NCBI RefSeq assembly: GCF_029210365.1
Contig: NZ_JARGES010000055.1
Location: 62,001 to 126,000, forward strand
Direction of reading: 5' to 3'
From: Mesorhizobium sp. YIM 152430
GTDB lineage: Bacteria; Pseudomonadota; Alphaproteobacteria; Rhizobiales; Rhizobiaceae
DNA length: 64,000 bases
How positions within the stretch are numbered: the stretch's first letter is position 1; the number at the start of each line of letters is the position of its first letter. A program made the position numbers and the translations under genes. The notes under the pieces were generated by a model. That model was given only the letters and a program-made list of their open reading frames with translations. It did not search any database and was not told the DNA's origin. Shown here piece by piece: positions 1 through 20,776 of this stretch.

Positions 1-427
1 GGACGATCGTGCCGACCGGCATCGTGCCCAGCGGCATCGCATTGCCCGGCTTGACGTCGATCGCCTTGGTGCCCGCGACAACCTTGTCGCCGACGGCCAG
101 GCGCTGCGGCGCCAGGATGTAGGCGAGCTCGCCGTCCTCGTACTTCAAAAGCGCGATGAAGGCGGTGCGGTTCGGATCGTACTCGATCCGCTCGACCGTC
201 GCCGAAACGTCGTGCTTGCGACGCTTGAAGTCGATGATGCGGTAGGTCCGCTTGTGCCCGCCGCCCTGATAGCGGGCGGTGACGCGGCCGGCATTGTTGC
301 GGCCGCCGGCCGACTTCAGGCCCTCGGTCAAACCCTTGACGGGCTTGCCCTTGTAGAGGCCCGAGCGGTCGACGATGACCAACTGGCGGGTGCCTGGCGT
401 AACCGGATTGAATTTCTTGAGTGCCAT
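1..427 (-). CDS. rplB: 50S ribosomal protein L2, N-terminal part (cut by window edge)
   Basis: The reading frame starts with [15 protein letters not shown] and continues with the typical basic L2 segment ([30 protein letters not shown]). L2 is a primary 23S rRNA-binding protein near the peptidyl transferase centre. About 142 residues are visible of a protein that is usually near 277, so the C-terminal RNA-binding half lies outside the window. It is the last visible gene of the S10-type operon, 20 bp after rplW, and is probably co-transcribed with it. Confidence 0.97.
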   Translation of the reverse strand, partial: MALKKFNPVTPGTRQLVIVDRSGLYKGKPVKGLTEGLKSAGGRNNAGRVTARYQGGGHKRTYRIIDFKRRKHDVSATVERIEYDPNRTAFIALLKYEDGELAYILAPQRLAVGDKVVAGTKAIDVKPGNAMPLGTMPVGTIV

Positions 428-447
428 TTTCCTGTCCTTCCGGTCGC

Positions 448-741
448 TCAGAGGCCGGTCGAGACGTCGATCGACTGTCCGTCGGCCAGCGTCACGATCG
501 CCTTCTTCACGTCACTGGTGCGCCCGACGGTGCCGCGGAAACGCTTCACCTTGCCCTTGCGCACGAGCGTGTTGACGCCGGTGACCTTCACGCCGAACAG
601 AGCCTCGATGGCGGCCTTGATCTCGGTCTTCGTCGCCTTGCGGGCAACGTTGAAAACCACCTGGTTGTATTCCGAAGCCATGGTCGACTTCTCGGTGATC
701 GACGGCGAGACGATCACGTCGTAGTGGCGAAGATCCGTCAT
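448..741 (-). CDS. rplW: 50S ribosomal protein L23
   Basis: This 97-residue protein begins [20 protein letters not shown], the L23 signature, and has the conserved segment [22 protein letters not shown]23 binds domain III of 23S rRNA at the peptide exit tunnel and is the docking point for trigger factor and SRP. The length is normal. The start codon overlaps the rplD stop by 4 bp (ATGA), which implies translational coupling within the S10 operon. Confidence 0.98.
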   Translation of the reverse strand: MTDLRHYDVIVSPSITEKSTMASEYNQVVFNVARKATKTEIKAAIEALFGVKVTGVNTLVRKGKVKRFRGTVGRTSDVKKAIVTLADGQSIDVSTGL

Positions 742-1361
742 TTGAACCGCTCCTCGAGAGCTTCGATCGCGGCCTTGGAGAGCACGAGCTTTCCGCGGCG
801 CAGGATGTCGTAAACGTTGATGCCCTGAACCGGCAGCACGTCGATGTTCGCGATGTTCGACGCAGCGCGCTTGAAGTTCTGGTCGATCTCGGCACCGCCG
901 ATCATCAGCGCATTCGTCAAGCCGAGCTTGGCGAAATTGGTGACGAGCAGCTTCGTCTTTGCCTCGCCCACCGCCAGATCATCGACGATGATCAGGTCGG
1001 ACGACTTGGCCTTGGCCGAAAGCGCGTGACGCAGGCCGAGCGCGCGGACCTTCTTGGGAAGGTCGTGCTCGTGGCTGCGGACGACCGGGCCGTGAGCCTT
1101 GCCGCCGCCGCGGAACTGCGGAGCGCGCGCCGAGGAGTGACGGGCGCGGCCCGTACCCTTCTGCTTGTACATCTTGGCGCCGGTCCGCGAAATTTCCGCG
1201 CGGCCCTTGGTCTTGTGCGTGCCCTGCTGCTTCTTGGCAAGCTGCCAGCGCACGACGCGCTGCAGGATGTCTTCGCGGGGCTCGAGGCCGAAAATCTCTT
1301 CCGAGAGCTTCAGCTTGCCGGCATCGTCGCCGGAGAGCGTGGTGACCTTGAGATCCATCAT
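738..1361 (-). CDS. rplD: 50S ribosomal protein L4
   Basis: This 207-residue protein contains the L4 hallmark [19 protein letters not shown] in its long basic loop, which lines the exit tunnel, and the C-terminal [20 protein letters not shown] segment. L4 is a primary 23S rRNA binder. In enterobacteria it also autoregulates the S10 operon; whether it does so here cannot be read from the sequence. It overlaps rplC upstream and rplW downstream by 4 bp each. Confidence 0.98.
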   Translation of the reverse strand: MMDLKVTTLSGDDAGKLKLSEEIFGLEPREDILQRVVRWQLAKKQQGTHKTKGRAEISRTGAKMYKQKGTGRARHSSARAPQFRGGGKAHGPVVRSHEHDLPKKVRALGLRHALSAKAKSSDLIIVDDLAVGEAKTKLLVTNFAKLGLTNALMIGGAEIDQNFKRAASNIANIDVLPVQGINVYDILRRGKLVLSKAAIEALEERFK

Positions 1362-2080
1362 TCGGCTCCTTCAGCAGCCGGCGCTTCAGAAGCCTGGCTC
1401 TTGTTTGCAGCGCGGATCGCGGCCGGCTTCGGCGCGTTGTCCGGCATGGCCGACTTCACCGCGTCGCGGACGACGATCCAGGCACCCTTGGAGCCGGGAA
1501 CGGCGCCGCGGATCAGGATCAGGCCGCGATCGACGTCGGTCGACACGATCTCGAGATTCTGGGTCGTCACGCGGGTCGCGCCCATGTGCCCGGCCATCTT
1601 CTTGCCCTTGAACACCTTGCCCGGATCCTGGCGCTGGCCGGTCGAACCGTGCGAGCGGTGCGAGACCGAGTTACCATGGGTCGCACGGCCACCACCGAAA
1701 TTGTGACGCTTCATGACACCCTGGAAGCCCTTGCCGACAGACGTGCCCGTCACGTCGACCTTCTGGCCGGCGACGAAGTGCTCCGCCGTGATCTCGGCGC
1801 CGATATCGAGCATGTTGTCTTCCGACACGCGGAACTCCGCGAGTTGCGACTTCGGCTCGACGCTTGCAGCGGCGAAGTGGCCGCGCATGGCCTTCGACGT
1901 GTTCTTGACCTTGGCAAGGCCAACGCCAAGCTGAACGGCCGTGTAACCATTCTTCTCATGGGTGCGCTGAGCGACGACCTGGCAGTTCTCCATACGGAGA
2001 ACGGTGACCGGCACATGCTCGCCTGCGTCGTTGTAGACGCGCGTCATCCCGACTTTCTGTGCAATTACACCTGAACGCAT
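1358..2080 (-). CDS. rplC: 50S ribosomal protein L3
   Basis: This 240-residue protein starts [16 protein letters not shown] and contains the L3 core with the basic loop reaching the peptidyl transferase centre ([20 protein letters not shown], followed by [12 protein letters not shown]). The alanine-rich C-terminal tail of about 25 residues is usual in Alphaproteobacteria. It is the second gene of the rpsJ-rplCDWB cluster and lies 63 bp after rpsJ. Confidence 0.98.
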   Translation of the reverse strand: MRSGVIAQKVGMTRVYNDAGEHVPVTVLRMENCQVVAQRTHEKNGYTAVQLGVGLAKVKNTSKAMRGHFAAASVEPKSQLAEFRVSEDNMLDIGAEITAEHFVAGQKVDVTGTSVGKGFQGVMKRHNFGGGRATHGNSVSHRSHGSTGQRQDPGKVFKGKKMAGHMGATRVTTQNLEIVSTDVDRGLILIRGAVPGSKGAWIVVRDAVKSAMPDNAPKPAAIRAANKSQASEAPAAEGAE

Positions 2081-2143
2081 TGTCTCGTTCTTTCTTCAGA
2101 GGAACCTTGGGGCTCATCACCCGGCCGGTTCGTGTCTTGCTCG

Positions 2144-2452
2144 TTAGAGCTTGATCTCGACGTCCACGCCGGCGGCCAGATCGAGCTTCATCAGCGCGTC
2201 GACGGTCTGCGGGGTCGGATCAACGATATCGAGAAGGCGCTTGTGGGTGCGCATCTCGAACTGCTCGCGGCTCTTCTTGTCGATGTGCGGCGAGCGGTTG
2301 ACGGTGAACTTCTCGATACGGGTCGGAAGCGGAATGGGCCCACGGACGTTGGCGCCGGTGCGTTTGGCCGTCGACACGATTTCACGCGTCGAGGCATCCA
2401 GCACGCGGTGGTCAAACGCCTTGAGGCGGATGCGGATGTTCTGTCCGTTCAT
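2144..2452 (-). CDS. rpsJ: 30S ribosomal protein S10 (NusE)
   Basis: This 102-residue protein starts [19 protein letters not shown] and contains [19 protein letters not shown], the S10 signature. S10 sits in the 30S head and, as NusE, also joins antitermination complexes with NusB and NusG. It is the first gene of the S10 cluster. Here it follows tuf after only 67 bp, so the str and S10 clusters are probably read partly as one transcript, interrupted by the hairpin at 2478-2499. Confidence 0.98.
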   Translation of the reverse strand: MNGQNIRIRLKAFDHRVLDASTREIVSTAKRTGANVRGPIPLPTRIEKFTVNRSPHIDKKSREQFEMRTHKRLLDIVDPTPQTVDALMKLDLAAGVDVEIKL

Positions 2453-2477
2453 GCGTTTCTTCCTTCAAGTCTTTCGC

Positions 2478-2499
2478 GGCGCGGGAGCGATCCCGCGCC
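2478..2499 (-). other. Strong hairpin between tuf and rpsJ
   Basis: A perfect 9-bp inverted repeat (GGCGCGGGA, loop GCGA, TCCCGCGCC) lies in the 67-bp gap between tuf and rpsJ. No T-run follows on the minus strand, so it is not a standard intrinsic terminator. A transcript processing site, attenuator or mRNA-stabilising stem between the str and S10 gene groups is more likely. The function is inferred. Confidence 0.5.
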
Positions 2500-2519
2500 C
2501 GCGACAGACTGCTTTCCAG

Positions 2520-3695
<1,176 letters not shown>

Positions 3696-3760
3696 GTGAA
3701 TTCTCCATTCCTAGTTCGCCTGAACAGGCTTGATGTCGTTTATGCGCAGCCGTCAGGCAC

Positions 3761-5851
<2,091 letters not shown>

Positions 5852-5878
5852 GATTGTGCCTTTCCCTTATCGCCGGCT

Positions 5879-6349
5879 TTACCAGCGGTAGTGCGCGAAG
5901 GCGCGGTTGGCTTCGGCCATCTTGTGCGTGTCTTCACGCTTCTTGACTGCCGTGCCGCGATTGTTCGAGGCGTCCATGAGTTCGCCGGACAGGCGATCGA
6001 TCATGGTGGTCTCGTTGCGGTTGCGAGCAGCGGTGATCAGCCAGCGGATGGCCAGAGCCTGACGGCGCTCCGGACGGACGTCGACCGGAACCTGGTACGT
6101 CGCACCACCGACGCGGCGCGAGCGCACCTCCACATGCGGCGCGACATTGTCGAGCGCGGCATGGAACAGGGCGACCGGCTCGGCCTTGGCGCGGCTCTCA
6201 AGCTGCTCCAGCGCGCCATAGACAATGCGCTCGGCAGCCGACTTCTTGCCGTCGAACATGACGGCGTTCATGAACTTGGTGATCACCAGATCGCCGAACT
6301 TCGGATCCGGGTTGATCTCACGCTTTTCTGCACGGTGGCGTCGGGACAT
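5879..6349 (-). CDS. rpsG: 30S ribosomal protein S7
   Basis: This 156-residue protein starts [20 protein letters not shown] and contains [12 protein letters not shown]-type and [18 protein letters not shown] segments typical of S7. It nucleates assembly of the 30S head and contacts the E-site tRNA. In other bacteria S7 can autoregulate the str operon by binding the rpsL-rpsG intercistronic mRNA; the gap here is 55 bp. The length is normal. Confidence 0.98.
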   Translation of the reverse strand: MSRRHRAEKREINPDPKFGDLVITKFMNAVMFDGKKSAAERIVYGALEQLESRAKAEPVALFHAALDNVAPHVEVRSRRVGGATYQVPVDVRPERRQALAIRWLITAARNRNETTMIDRLSGELMDASNNRGTAVKKREDTHKMAEANRAFAHYRW

Positions 6350-6404
6350 GTCTCTCGTCTCTCACGATCGCGGCCGGCGGTCGAACCGCCCCAGCCGGAA
6401 AACC

Positions 6405-6776
6405 TTACTTCGGACGCTTGGCGCCGTACTTCGAACGACGCTGCTTGCGGTTCTTGACGCCCTGGGTGTCGAGAACGCCGCGGATGATGTGGTAGCGCAC
6501 ACCGGGAAGATCCTTCACGCGGCCGCCGCGGATCATCACCACGGAGTGCTCCTGAAGGTTGTGGCCTTCGCCGGGAATGTAGCCGATCACTTCGAAGCCG
6601 TTGACGAGGCGGATCTTCGCAACCTTACGCAGAGCGGAGTTCGGCTTCTTCGGCGTCGTCGTGTAGACGCGCGTGCAAACGCCGCGCTTCTGCGGGTTGG
6701 CCTGCATGGCCGGGACCTTGTTGCGCTTCACCGGCGCAATGCGCGGCTTGCGGATCAACTGGTTGACGGTAGGCAT
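6405..6776 (-). CDS. rpsL: 30S ribosomal protein S12
   Basis: This 123-residue protein begins [20 protein letters not shown]. It has the decoding-centre loop [16 protein letters not shown], where lysine substitutions give streptomycin resistance in other bacteria, and a second loop around [13 protein letters not shown]. Both loops read as wild type. It is the first gene of the str operon, with a clear GAGGAAGG ribosome site just before the ATG and a promoter about 250 bp upstream at 7023-7051. Confidence 0.99.
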   Translation of the reverse strand: MPTVNQLIRKPRIAPVKRNKVPAMQANPQKRGVCTRVYTTTPKKPNSALRKVAKIRLVNGFEVIGYIPGEGHNLQEHSVVMIRGGRVKDLPGVRYHIIRGVLDTQGVKNRKQRRSKYGAKRPK

Positions 6777-7219
6777 TAAACCTTCCTCTTTCTTTCAATC
6801 TCGTGTCTCAAGCCCGTCAGGGCGGCCAGCGGCAGCAATTCCATGCACGAATTCGGGCAAAACACCGCAACTGCGGTTTCGCCCAACAAACGCAGAGGAA
6901 GCGTCGCCGCTTCTTGCAAGCCGGAAATGTGTCGTCGCTCGTAATAACGAACCCTGTTTGAGACAAACTCCAAAGCGCGGCGCTTCGGAAAGGAGAGTCT
7001 CACATCGGCTCAGACGAGGCGGCTTCTAACCCTAAGCCACCGGATCGTCAACCCCATTCGGCTTTCAGCGGCGAGATAGCTCGGCCGTTCGGCGCGCGCG
7101 AAAGAAAATATCGCAAACAAGCCGAAAACGGAGCGAAAACGCCGCCCGACAGAAGGAGGTTGTCCCGTCCAGCGCCATATGGAATGACCGGGCATGGGAA
7201 TCAAGACCGGAAGAGCGTC
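6777..7219 (-). other. Intergenic region holding the str operon leader
   Basis: No convincing gene lies in these 443 bases. The half nearest rpsL is a leader of roughly 240 nt behind the promoter at 7023-7051. The other half is the upstream region shared with the small plus-strand gene at 7220. A strong AGGAGGT sequence at 7153-7159 is too far from that gene's ATG to serve it. Confidence 0.6.
7023..7051 (-). promoter_or_regulatory. Probable housekeeping promoter of rpsL-rpsG-fusA-tuf
   Basis: On the minus strand TTGACG (-35, 7046-7051) is followed by a 17-bp spacer and TAGAAG (-10, 7023-7028). Both the hexamers and the spacing fit alphaproteobacterial sigma-70-type promoters. It faces rpsL and leaves a leader of about 240 nt. 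Confidence 0.7.
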
Positions 7220-7492
7220 ATGAACGACAATGAAGAGCCGCGGATCACCATCATCGTCGGCCGCGTTTGGCGCAGCGATTCCGCGCCGGCCGAACGGATC
7301 AATGTTCTCCTGCGTGCGCCCGACGACGACAGCGCCGTGCGCATGACGCTCGAGGCGCTTGCGGGTGAAGGATATGCCCGCGCCGAACTCGACCAGATCG
7401 GCGAACTGGAGGGAATGCCGGACGAAGAGCCGCACATGTCGGCGTGGCAGGGCGCGATCGAGGGCGAAATCGCGATCGTCCAGGTCGGCTGA
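7220..7492 (+). CDS. Small conserved-looking acidic protein of unknown function
   Basis: This 90-residue protein starts MNDNEEPRITIIVGRVWRS and ends GEIAIVQVG. It is acidic and has the pattern of a small alpha/beta protein: a strand, a helix around DDDSAVRMTLEALAGEGYARAEL, then strands. It has no signal peptide, membrane segment or motif I recognise. The ATG at 7220 follows a GGAAG site by about 7 nt. The frame is open to a TTG at 7160, but that start sits directly against its Shine-Dalgarno and is less likely. It converges with the LysE-type gene, leaving a 2-bp gap. Confidence 0.7.
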   Translation: MNDNEEPRITIIVGRVWRSDSAPAERINVLLRAPDDDSAVRMTLEALAGEGYARAELDQIGELEGMPDEEPHMSAWQGAIEGEIAIVQVG

Positions 7493-7494
7493 CG

Positions 7495-8109
7495 CTACTT
7501 TGACGTCGCCATGGCCGCGGCCGCGGCGGCCATCACGGTGGCCCCTGCCCGGTTGGTCAGCCGCACCGCACGGGGCGAGCGGATGAACCGCCGGGCGCGC
7601 GAGGCCAGCAGCACCCAGGCAAGGTCGACGGCGACCAGAACGCCCAGCATCGTAACGGTCAGTTCCGCCCATGCCAGCAGCGTCACCTGCGACAGGTCGA
7701 TGATGACCGGCAAAAGCGCGACGTAGAAGACCATGATCTTCGGATTGCCGATGGTGACGGCGAAGCCGGCGAGAAACATGCGCAGCGGCGATGTTCGCGG
7801 AGCGATCTCGTGTTCCTCGATCGTCGACGGGGCGGTCCACATCTTCCAGGCGAGATAGAGAAGATAGGCGATGCCGGCATATTTGATCACCGCGAAGAGG
7901 CCCTGGAAGGTTTGCGCGATCGCCACGAGGCCGAACACCGCGCAGGCAAGCCAGATCGCCTCCCCCAGCCACATGGCGAACAGGAACGGCATGACATCCG
8001 AATAGCCGCGCGTCAGGACGCGCGCGACCAGCGCCGCGATGCTCGGGCCGGGCGAGCCGGCCGAAATTGCCAGCGCGCCTGCGAAGATGGCGAGATGCGT
8101 GAGATCCAT
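7495..8109 (-). CDS. LysE/RhtB-family amino-acid exporter
   Basis: This protein of about 204 residues starts MDLTHLAIFAGALAISAGSPGPS. The SPGPS motif after the first helix, six hydrophobic segments and the mid-protein GNPKIMVFYVALLP segment are typical of LysE/RhtB/threonine-efflux transporters. Family members export amino acids such as lysine, homoserine or threonine through the inner membrane; the substrate here is unknown. The frame is open 20 codons further upstream, but those residues are hydrophilic and do not fit the family. It lies on the rpoC strand but after the rpoC terminator, so it probably has its own promoter. Confidence 0.9.
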   Translation of the reverse strand: MDLTHLAIFAGALAISAGSPGPSIAALVARVLTRGYSDVMPFLFAMWLGEAIWLACAVFGLVAIAQTFQGLFAVIKYAGIAYLLYLAWKMWTAPSTIEEHEIAPRTSPLRMFLAGFAVTIGNPKIMVFYVALLPVIIDLSQVTLLAWAELTVTMLGVLVAVDLAWVLLASRARRFIRSPRAVRLTNRAGATVMAAAAAAMATSK

Positions 8110-8170
8110 CGATTGCTGACCTGTTGATGTCGAACCGTGCCACCGGCCTTGCCATCTTGCAAGCTGCATG

Positions 8171-8199
8171 AAAAAGGCCGCCGGATCGCTCCGGCGGCC
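8171..8199 (-). terminator. Intrinsic terminator after rpoC
   Basis: On the minus strand GGCCGCCGGA, a 4-nt loop and TCCGGCGGCC form a perfect 10-bp stem that runs directly into five T residues (8171-8175). It lies 27 bp past the rpoC stop and marks the end of the rplKAJL-rpoBC transcript. Confidence 0.9.
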
Positions 8200-8225
8200 A
8201 TGTCCGTTCGCTGGCGGCGCCCGCC

Positions 8226-12425
<4,200 letters not shown>

Positions 12426-12575
12426 GCCGTTCTCCTTATCGGGGCAAAGCGCCCCTTACCTGGAAAAACGATGAGGCGCGACACGCCCTGATCGTTTGAA
12501 TATCTCGATGTCTGGACACCGGCCCCACCGGACCGGCGAGAGGACGGGCGCCGCGTGTTCGCAGCGCCCTCATCC

Positions 12576-16712
<4,137 letters not shown>

Positions 16713-16868
16713 CGTCGCTCCTTGCTGCCTCTTGGCAATTTGCCAACCACGCACCGCCGGAAGAATGTCGGCGGGTATCCATCAAAAACGGGCAAAAACC
16801 CGTTTCCTGAAAGCCGTTTCCGGCCCACAGGAAAGAGGTTTTCAAGTTCCACTTTTCCCGGTGGGACC

Positions 16869-16892
16869 GGTGGGCGGCTGATGCCGCCCACC
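16869..16892 (-). other. Hairpin between rplL and rpoB (attenuator or processing site)
   Basis: A perfect 10-bp inverted repeat (GGTGGGCGGC, 4-nt loop, GCCGCCCACC) lies 20 bp past the rplL stop. No T-run follows. In enterobacteria the equivalent gap contains a partial terminator and an RNase III site that lower rpoB expression relative to rplL. By position a similar role is likely here, but this is inference. Confidence 0.6.
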
Positions 16893-16911
16893 GACAGAAC
16901 CCACTGGGGTC

Positions 16912-17292
16912 TTACTTCAGGTCGACCTTGGCGCCGGCGCCTTCGAGCTGAGCCTTGATCTTGGCAGCTTCGTCCTTAGAGACGGCTTCCTTGACGGGCT
17001 TCGGCGCGCCTTCGACGAGGTCCTTGGCTTCCTTGAGGCCAAGACCCGTGATCGCACGGACTTCCTTGATGACGTTGATCTTCTGGGCGCCGGCATCCGT
17101 CAGGATGACGTCGAACTCGGTCTTCTCTTCTTCGGCGGCAGCGGCACCACCGGCAGCGCCGCCAGCGGCGGCAACGGCGACCGGAGCTGCGGCGGAGACG
17201 CCCCACTTCTCTTCGAGCATCTTCGACAGCTCAGCCGCCTCGAGGACGGTCAGGCTCGACAGGTCTTCAACGATCTTTGCAAGATCAGCCAT
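16912..17292 (-). CDS. rplL: 50S ribosomal protein L7/L12
   Basis: This 126-residue acidic stalk protein has an N-terminal dimerisation helix ([19 protein letters not shown]), an alanine/glycine-rich hinge near residues 36-52, and the C-terminal factor-binding domain ([20 protein letters not shown]). The C-terminal domain recruits EF-Tu and EF-G. It lies 60 bp after rplJ, as usual, with the partial-termination hairpin downstream. Confidence 0.99.
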   Translation of the reverse strand: MADLAKIVEDLSSLTVLEAAELSKMLEEKWGVSAAAPVAVAAAGGAAGGAAAAEEEKTEFDVILTDAGAQKINVIKEVRAITGLGLKEAKDLVEGAPKPVKEAVSKDEAAKIKAQLEGAGAKVDLK

Positions 17293-17352
17293 TTTCTCAG
17301 TTCCTTGATTAAGTTCGAATGTGTGTTGGATTTTTGACAGCGAAGAACAGCC

Positions 17353-17871
17353 TTAAGCGTTCTCGTCCTTCCGGGCGTAGGCGCCGAACACCCGTGCGAG
17401 CTGACCCGCCGGTGCGTTGACGACCTGTGCGATCCGGGTTGCCGGGGTCTGAACCATGCCGACAATCTTGGCCCGAAGCTCGTCGAGCGACGGGAGCGAG
17501 GCGAGAGCCTTCACTCTGTCGGCGTCGAGCGCGGTCTCGCCCATGGCTCCGCCGATGATGACAAGCTTGTCATTCGTCTTGGCGAAGTCGGACGCGACCT
17601 TGGGGGCCACAACCGGATCGTCCGAATAAGCGATCAGGGTCTGTCCCTTGAACAGAACCTGGATCTTTTCGGACTGCGTACCCTGAAGAGCGATCTTGGC
17701 AAGACGGTTCTTCGCGACCTTTACCGTGCCACCGGCTTCACGCATCCTGGAACGAAGATCGTTCATCTGCGCAACGGTGAGCCCGGCATAGTGGGCCACG
17801 ACGACTGAACCCGTGTTCGAGAACACGTCATTCAGGCCCGTGACGAATTCGCGCTTTTCCGCTCTTTCCAC
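17353..17871 (-). CDS. rplJ: 50S ribosomal protein L10
   Basis: This 172-residue protein ([17 protein letters not shown]...) anchors the L7/L12 stalk to 23S rRNA. It contains the family segment [19 protein letters not shown] and a C-terminal helix for L12 binding. Translation starts at GTG (17869-17871) behind a GGAG site. The 341-bp leader upstream is rich in stems, and in many bacteria the L10-L12 complex binds this leader to repress its own translation. Confidence 0.98.
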   Translation of the reverse strand: MERAEKREFVTGLNDVFSNTGSVVVAHYAGLTVAQMNDLRSRMREAGGTVKVAKNRLAKIALQGTQSEKIQVLFKGQTLIAYSDDPVVAPKVASDFAKTNDKLVIIGGAMGETALDADRVKALASLPSLDELRAKIVGMVQTPATRIAQVVNAPAGQLARVFGAYARKDENA

Positions 17872-18212
17872 TGCCTATCTCCATTAGGCAACCGCCGAAG
17901 CGATTGCCGGGTTGCCTTTGCCGATCGGGCCTTCCTCGAAAGGATCGCCCGAACGACGTTCGAGGATCCTGCCCCCTTTTCTCCAGACCGGCAGACGCCG
18001 GCTTGTCAGACAAAAGGCACACACGGTTCGAACCTTTTCCATGGGCTTGCACCCGCAAAAAAGCCTCTCACCCGTCTCATGCAGACCCTTGCGAATTAAG
18101 GCTTCTCTTTCGAAAAACCGTCTGCAATCTCGGACAGGATTTCCGGGACTTGCGATCCCGGAGATCCGGGCCCCGTGAGGCCCGGAATTTCTTGGACTGG
18201 CGAGCCAGCCGA
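17872..18212 (-). promoter_or_regulatory. Structured rplJ leader (L10-leader candidate)
   Basis: This 341-bp gene-free stretch between rplA and rplJ holds several inverted repeats on the minus strand. CCGGGCC/GGCCCGG lies near 18164-18184 and CCGGGA/TCCCGG near 18140-18160. TCCTCGAA/TTCGAGGA pairs 17959-17966 with 17933-17940, and GGCAACC/GGTTGCC pairs 17910-17916 with 17887-17893 just before the ribosome site. Their position and density fit an autoregulatory L10 leader. The specific kink-turn was not verified. Confidence 0.55.
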
Positions 18213-18920
18213 TTACGCCGACGGCGCGGTCACGCTCGACGGGTCGAGCTTGAGGCCCGGCCCCATGGTCGAGGACAGGGCGACCTTCTTGACGTAGTTG
18301 CCCTTTGCGCCGGCCGGCTTGGCCTTGATCACCGCATCGGCGAAGGCGCGAACGTTCTCTTCGAGCGCCTTGGCATCGAAGGAAGCCTTGCCGACGCCGG
18401 CATGAACGATGCCCGCCTTCTCGACGCGGAACTCGACGGCACCGCCTTTGGACGCCTTTACGGCGGCCGCGACGTCCGGCGTCACCGTGCCGACCTTGGG
18501 GTTCGGCATCATGCCGCGCGGGCCGAGAACCTTGCCGAGACGGCCGACGAGCGGCATCATGTCCGGGGTCGCGATGCAGCGGTCGAAATTGATCTCGCCC
18601 TTCTGCACGATCTCGACTAGATCTTCCGCCCCGACGACATCGGCGCCGGCAGCCGTGGCTTCCTCGGCCTTCTCGCCGCGTGCGAACACGGCCACGCGAA
18701 CCGTACGGCCCGTGCCGTTCGGCAGATTGACGACGCCGCGGACCATCTGGTCGGCGTGACGCGGATCGACGCCGAGATTCATCGCGACTTCGATCGTCTC
18801 GTCGAACTTGGCGGTCGCGCGGTCCTTCAGAAGGTTGATGGCTTCCGAAAGGCCGTACTGCTTGTCGGCATCGATGCCTTCACGCGCCTTGGTGATGCGC
18901 TTTCCTGCTTTCGTCGCCAT
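18213..18920 (-). CDS. rplA: 50S ribosomal protein L1
   Basis: This 235-residue protein has the L1 core with [20 protein letters not shown] in domain II and the C-terminal [17 protein letters not shown] segment. It forms the L1 stalk, which helps move tRNA out of the E site. In several bacteria L1 represses the rplK-rplA mRNA. It lies 2 bp after rplK, so the two are almost certainly translationally coupled. Confidence 0.98.
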   Translation of the reverse strand: MATKAGKRITKAREGIDADKQYGLSEAINLLKDRATAKFDETIEVAMNLGVDPRHADQMVRGVVNLPNGTGRTVRVAVFARGEKAEEATAAGADVVGAEDLVEIVQKGEINFDRCIATPDMMPLVGRLGKVLGPRGMMPNPKVGTVTPDVAAAVKASKGGAVEFRVEKAGIVHAGVGKASFDAKALEENVRAFADAVIKAKPAGAKGNYVKKVALSSTMGPGLKLDPSSVTAPSA

Positions 18921-18922
18921 GA

Positions 18923-19351
18923 TCAGCCCACCACTTCCAGGCCCATGGAGCGGGCGGAGCCCTCGACCATGCGCATTGCAGCCTCAACGTCGTTGGCGTT
19001 GAGATCCTTCATCTTGGCTTCGGCGATCTCGCGGACCTTGTCGCGCGAAATCTTGCCGGCCACCGACTTGCCCGGCTCCTTGGAGCCCGACTTCAGGTTC
19101 ACGGCCTTCTTCAGGAAGTACGACACCGGCGGCGTCTTCATCGCGAAGGTGAAGGACTTGTCCTGGTAATAGGTGATCACGACGGGGATGGGCGAACCCT
19201 TCTCCATCTCCTGGCTCTGCGCGTTGAACGCCTTGCAGAACTCCATGATGTTGATGCCGCGCTGACCAAGCGCAGGACCGATCGGGGGCGACGGCGTCGC
19301 GGACCCGGCGGGGACCTGAAGCTTGAGCTGGCCTGCAATCTTCTTAGCCAT
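18923..19351 (-). CDS. rplK: 50S ribosomal protein L11
   Basis: This 142-residue protein has [25 protein letters not shown], the proline-rich N-terminal motif (first 20 residues quoted in part), and the C-terminal rRNA-binding domain with [14 protein letters not shown]11 forms the GTPase-associated centre with 23S rRNA and is needed for RelA activation and thiostrepton binding. It is the first gene of the rplK-rplA pair, 153 bp after nusG. Confidence 0.97.
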   Translation of the reverse strand: MAKKIAGQLKLQVPAGSATPSPPIGPALGQRGINIMEFCKAFNAQSQEMEKGSPIPVVITYYQDKSFTFAMKTPPVSYFLKKAVNLKSGSKEPGKSVAGKISRDKVREIAEAKMKDLNANDVEAAMRMVEGSARSMGLEVVG

Positions 19352-19504
19352 ATCTCATCTGCCTTTTGTCGTTGTGCCGGCAAGCCGGCGGTTTTGCAGT
19401 TCGGTGGTGCGGATATGAACGGCCGGCCAGACCGCCTCACCTTCCACCCGATGACCGGCGCTCGCGCCCGCCACCGTCTCGGACCGGGACCGGTCCGCTT
19501 CCGG

Positions 19505-20044
19505 TCAGACTTTTTCGACCTGACCGAATTCCAGATCGACGGGCACGGCGCGCCCGAAGATCGAAACTTCCACCTTGAGGCGCGAACGCTCCTCCTCGAC
19601 TTCCTGCACCGTTCCATTGAACGACGCGAACGGGCCATCCGAAACGCGAACGGCTTCGCCGATCTCGAAGGTGACCGACGGCTTCGGGCGCTCCACGCCT
19701 TCCTGCACCTGATGCAGGATGCGGTTCGCCTCGGCTTCGGAAATCGGAACCGGCTTGGCCGTCGTGCGGTCTTCGCCGAGGAAACCGGTCACGCGCGGCG
19801 TGTTCTTGACGAGGCTGATCACCGCGTCGGTGAGTTGTGCCTTCATCAGCACGTAGCCGGGGAAGAACTTGCGCTCGGCATCGACCTTCTTGCCGCGGCG
19901 GATTTCGACGACCTTTTCGGTCGGAACGACGATCTGCTCGATCTTGTCCGACAGGCCCTTCTGCTTGGCCTTGTGCTCGATATCCTCGGCGACCTTCTTC
20001 TCGAAATTCGAGTAAGCGTGGACGATGTACCACCGCGCAGTCAT
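19505..20044 (-). CDS. nusG: Transcription termination/antitermination factor NusG
   Basis: This 179-residue protein has the N-terminal NGN domain (ARWYIVHAYSNFEKKVAEDI, then PGYVLM), which binds the RNA polymerase clamp. It also has the C-terminal KOW domain (FEIGEAVRVSDGPFASFNGT), which contacts Rho or S10. It follows secE after 27 bp in the conserved secE-nusG order. The length is normal. Confidence 0.98.
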   Translation of the reverse strand: MTARWYIVHAYSNFEKKVAEDIEHKAKQKGLSDKIEQIVVPTEKVVEIRRGKKVDAERKFFPGYVLMKAQLTDAVISLVKNTPRVTGFLGEDRTTAKPVPISEAEANRILHQVQEGVERPKPSVTFEIGEAVRVSDGPFASFNGTVQEVEEERSRLKVEVSIFGRAVPVDLEFGQVEKV

Positions 20045-20071
20045 TCTGAATGGCTCTCCGTATTGCGGGTC

Positions 20072-20275
20072 TTAGCGAGCGATCCCGAGGATCAGTTCGA
20101 TGCCCCAAGCCATCACCTGGTCGGCGACGAAAAAGAAGATCGATGCAATGAGGGCGAAGACCAGGACCATGATCGTCGAGATCAGGGTCTCGCGCCGCGA
20201 GGGCCACGTCACCTTGGACGTTTCCGTCCGCACCTGCTGGAGAAAGGTGAATGGATTGGTGGTCTTGGACGCCAT
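20072..20275 (-). CDS. secE: Preprotein translocase subunit SecE
   Basis: This 67-residue protein has the conserved amphipathic segment TSKVTWPSRRETLISTIMV and a single membrane helix (residues about 37-60), the short SecE form of Alphaproteobacteria. SecE clamps SecY in the inner-membrane translocon. It lies directly upstream of nusG and about 260 bp downstream of tRNA-Trp; that gap shows no other gene. Confidence 0.96.
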   Translation of the reverse strand: MASKTTNPFTFLQQVRTETSKVTWPSRRETLISTIMVLVFALIASIFFFVADQVMAWGIELILGIAR

Positions 20276-20533
20276 CTGCCGCTCATTTTCTTGTCAGGTC
20301 CGGTGCGCAGCCAAGCCGCTCCCTTTCCATTTATCTCGAACAGTCCTGCCGGCGCATTTGCGCGCGCAGCCAGATCTGGGAACCTCGCAACGAATCAAAG
20401 AAAATGCTTTGTCCATGCAATTCGGGCGCGTAAAGCCGCTCTCCGGCTCCACGCACCGCGTGTTCGTGAAGCTGTAAATAGATTCGATTCCGCACCGATG
20501 CAAGCGCTTTGTTCGAATTGATGCGGGAGAACC

Positions 20534-20609
<76 letters not shown>

Positions 20610-20673
20610 TCAGGTCGGTGGCTTCTCCCACAACTGCCCGCGCATTTCAAGCATCGGATGCAGCGCGGCGCTT

Positions 20674-20703
20674 ATTTTATCCCATCCGATTCGAGCAACG
20701 CAA
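20674..20703 (-). promoter_or_regulatory. Probable promoter of tRNA-Trp-secE-nusG
   Basis: On the minus strand TTGCGT (20698-20703), an 18-bp spacer and TAAAAT (20674-20679) lie about 65 bp upstream of tRNA-Trp and just after the tuf terminator hairpin. The -10 element is close to consensus in an otherwise GC-rich stretch. Confidence 0.6.
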
Positions 20704-20720
20704 CGTCAATCCGCGAAACG

Positions 20721-20749
20721 GAAACGGGCGGCCCCGAAGGACCGCCCGC
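20721..20749 (-). terminator. Probable intrinsic terminator of the second tuf transcript
   Basis: On the minus strand CGGGCGGTCC, loop TTCG and GGGCCGCCCG form a 10-bp stem with one wobble pair. It is followed by a T-rich run (TTTCCGTTT). It lies downstream of the tuf gene and of the tuf 3' remnant, and upstream of the tRNA-Trp promoter. Confidence 0.8.
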
Positions 20750-20776
20750 ATCGATTCTCAAAGGCTCGTGCGTCGA

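Noticed and set aside
7160-7219. Longer start (TTG at 7160) for the small gene ending at 7492
   Set aside because: The AGGAGG sequence touches the TTG, which is too close for initiation, and the extra residues do not continue the folded-domain pattern.
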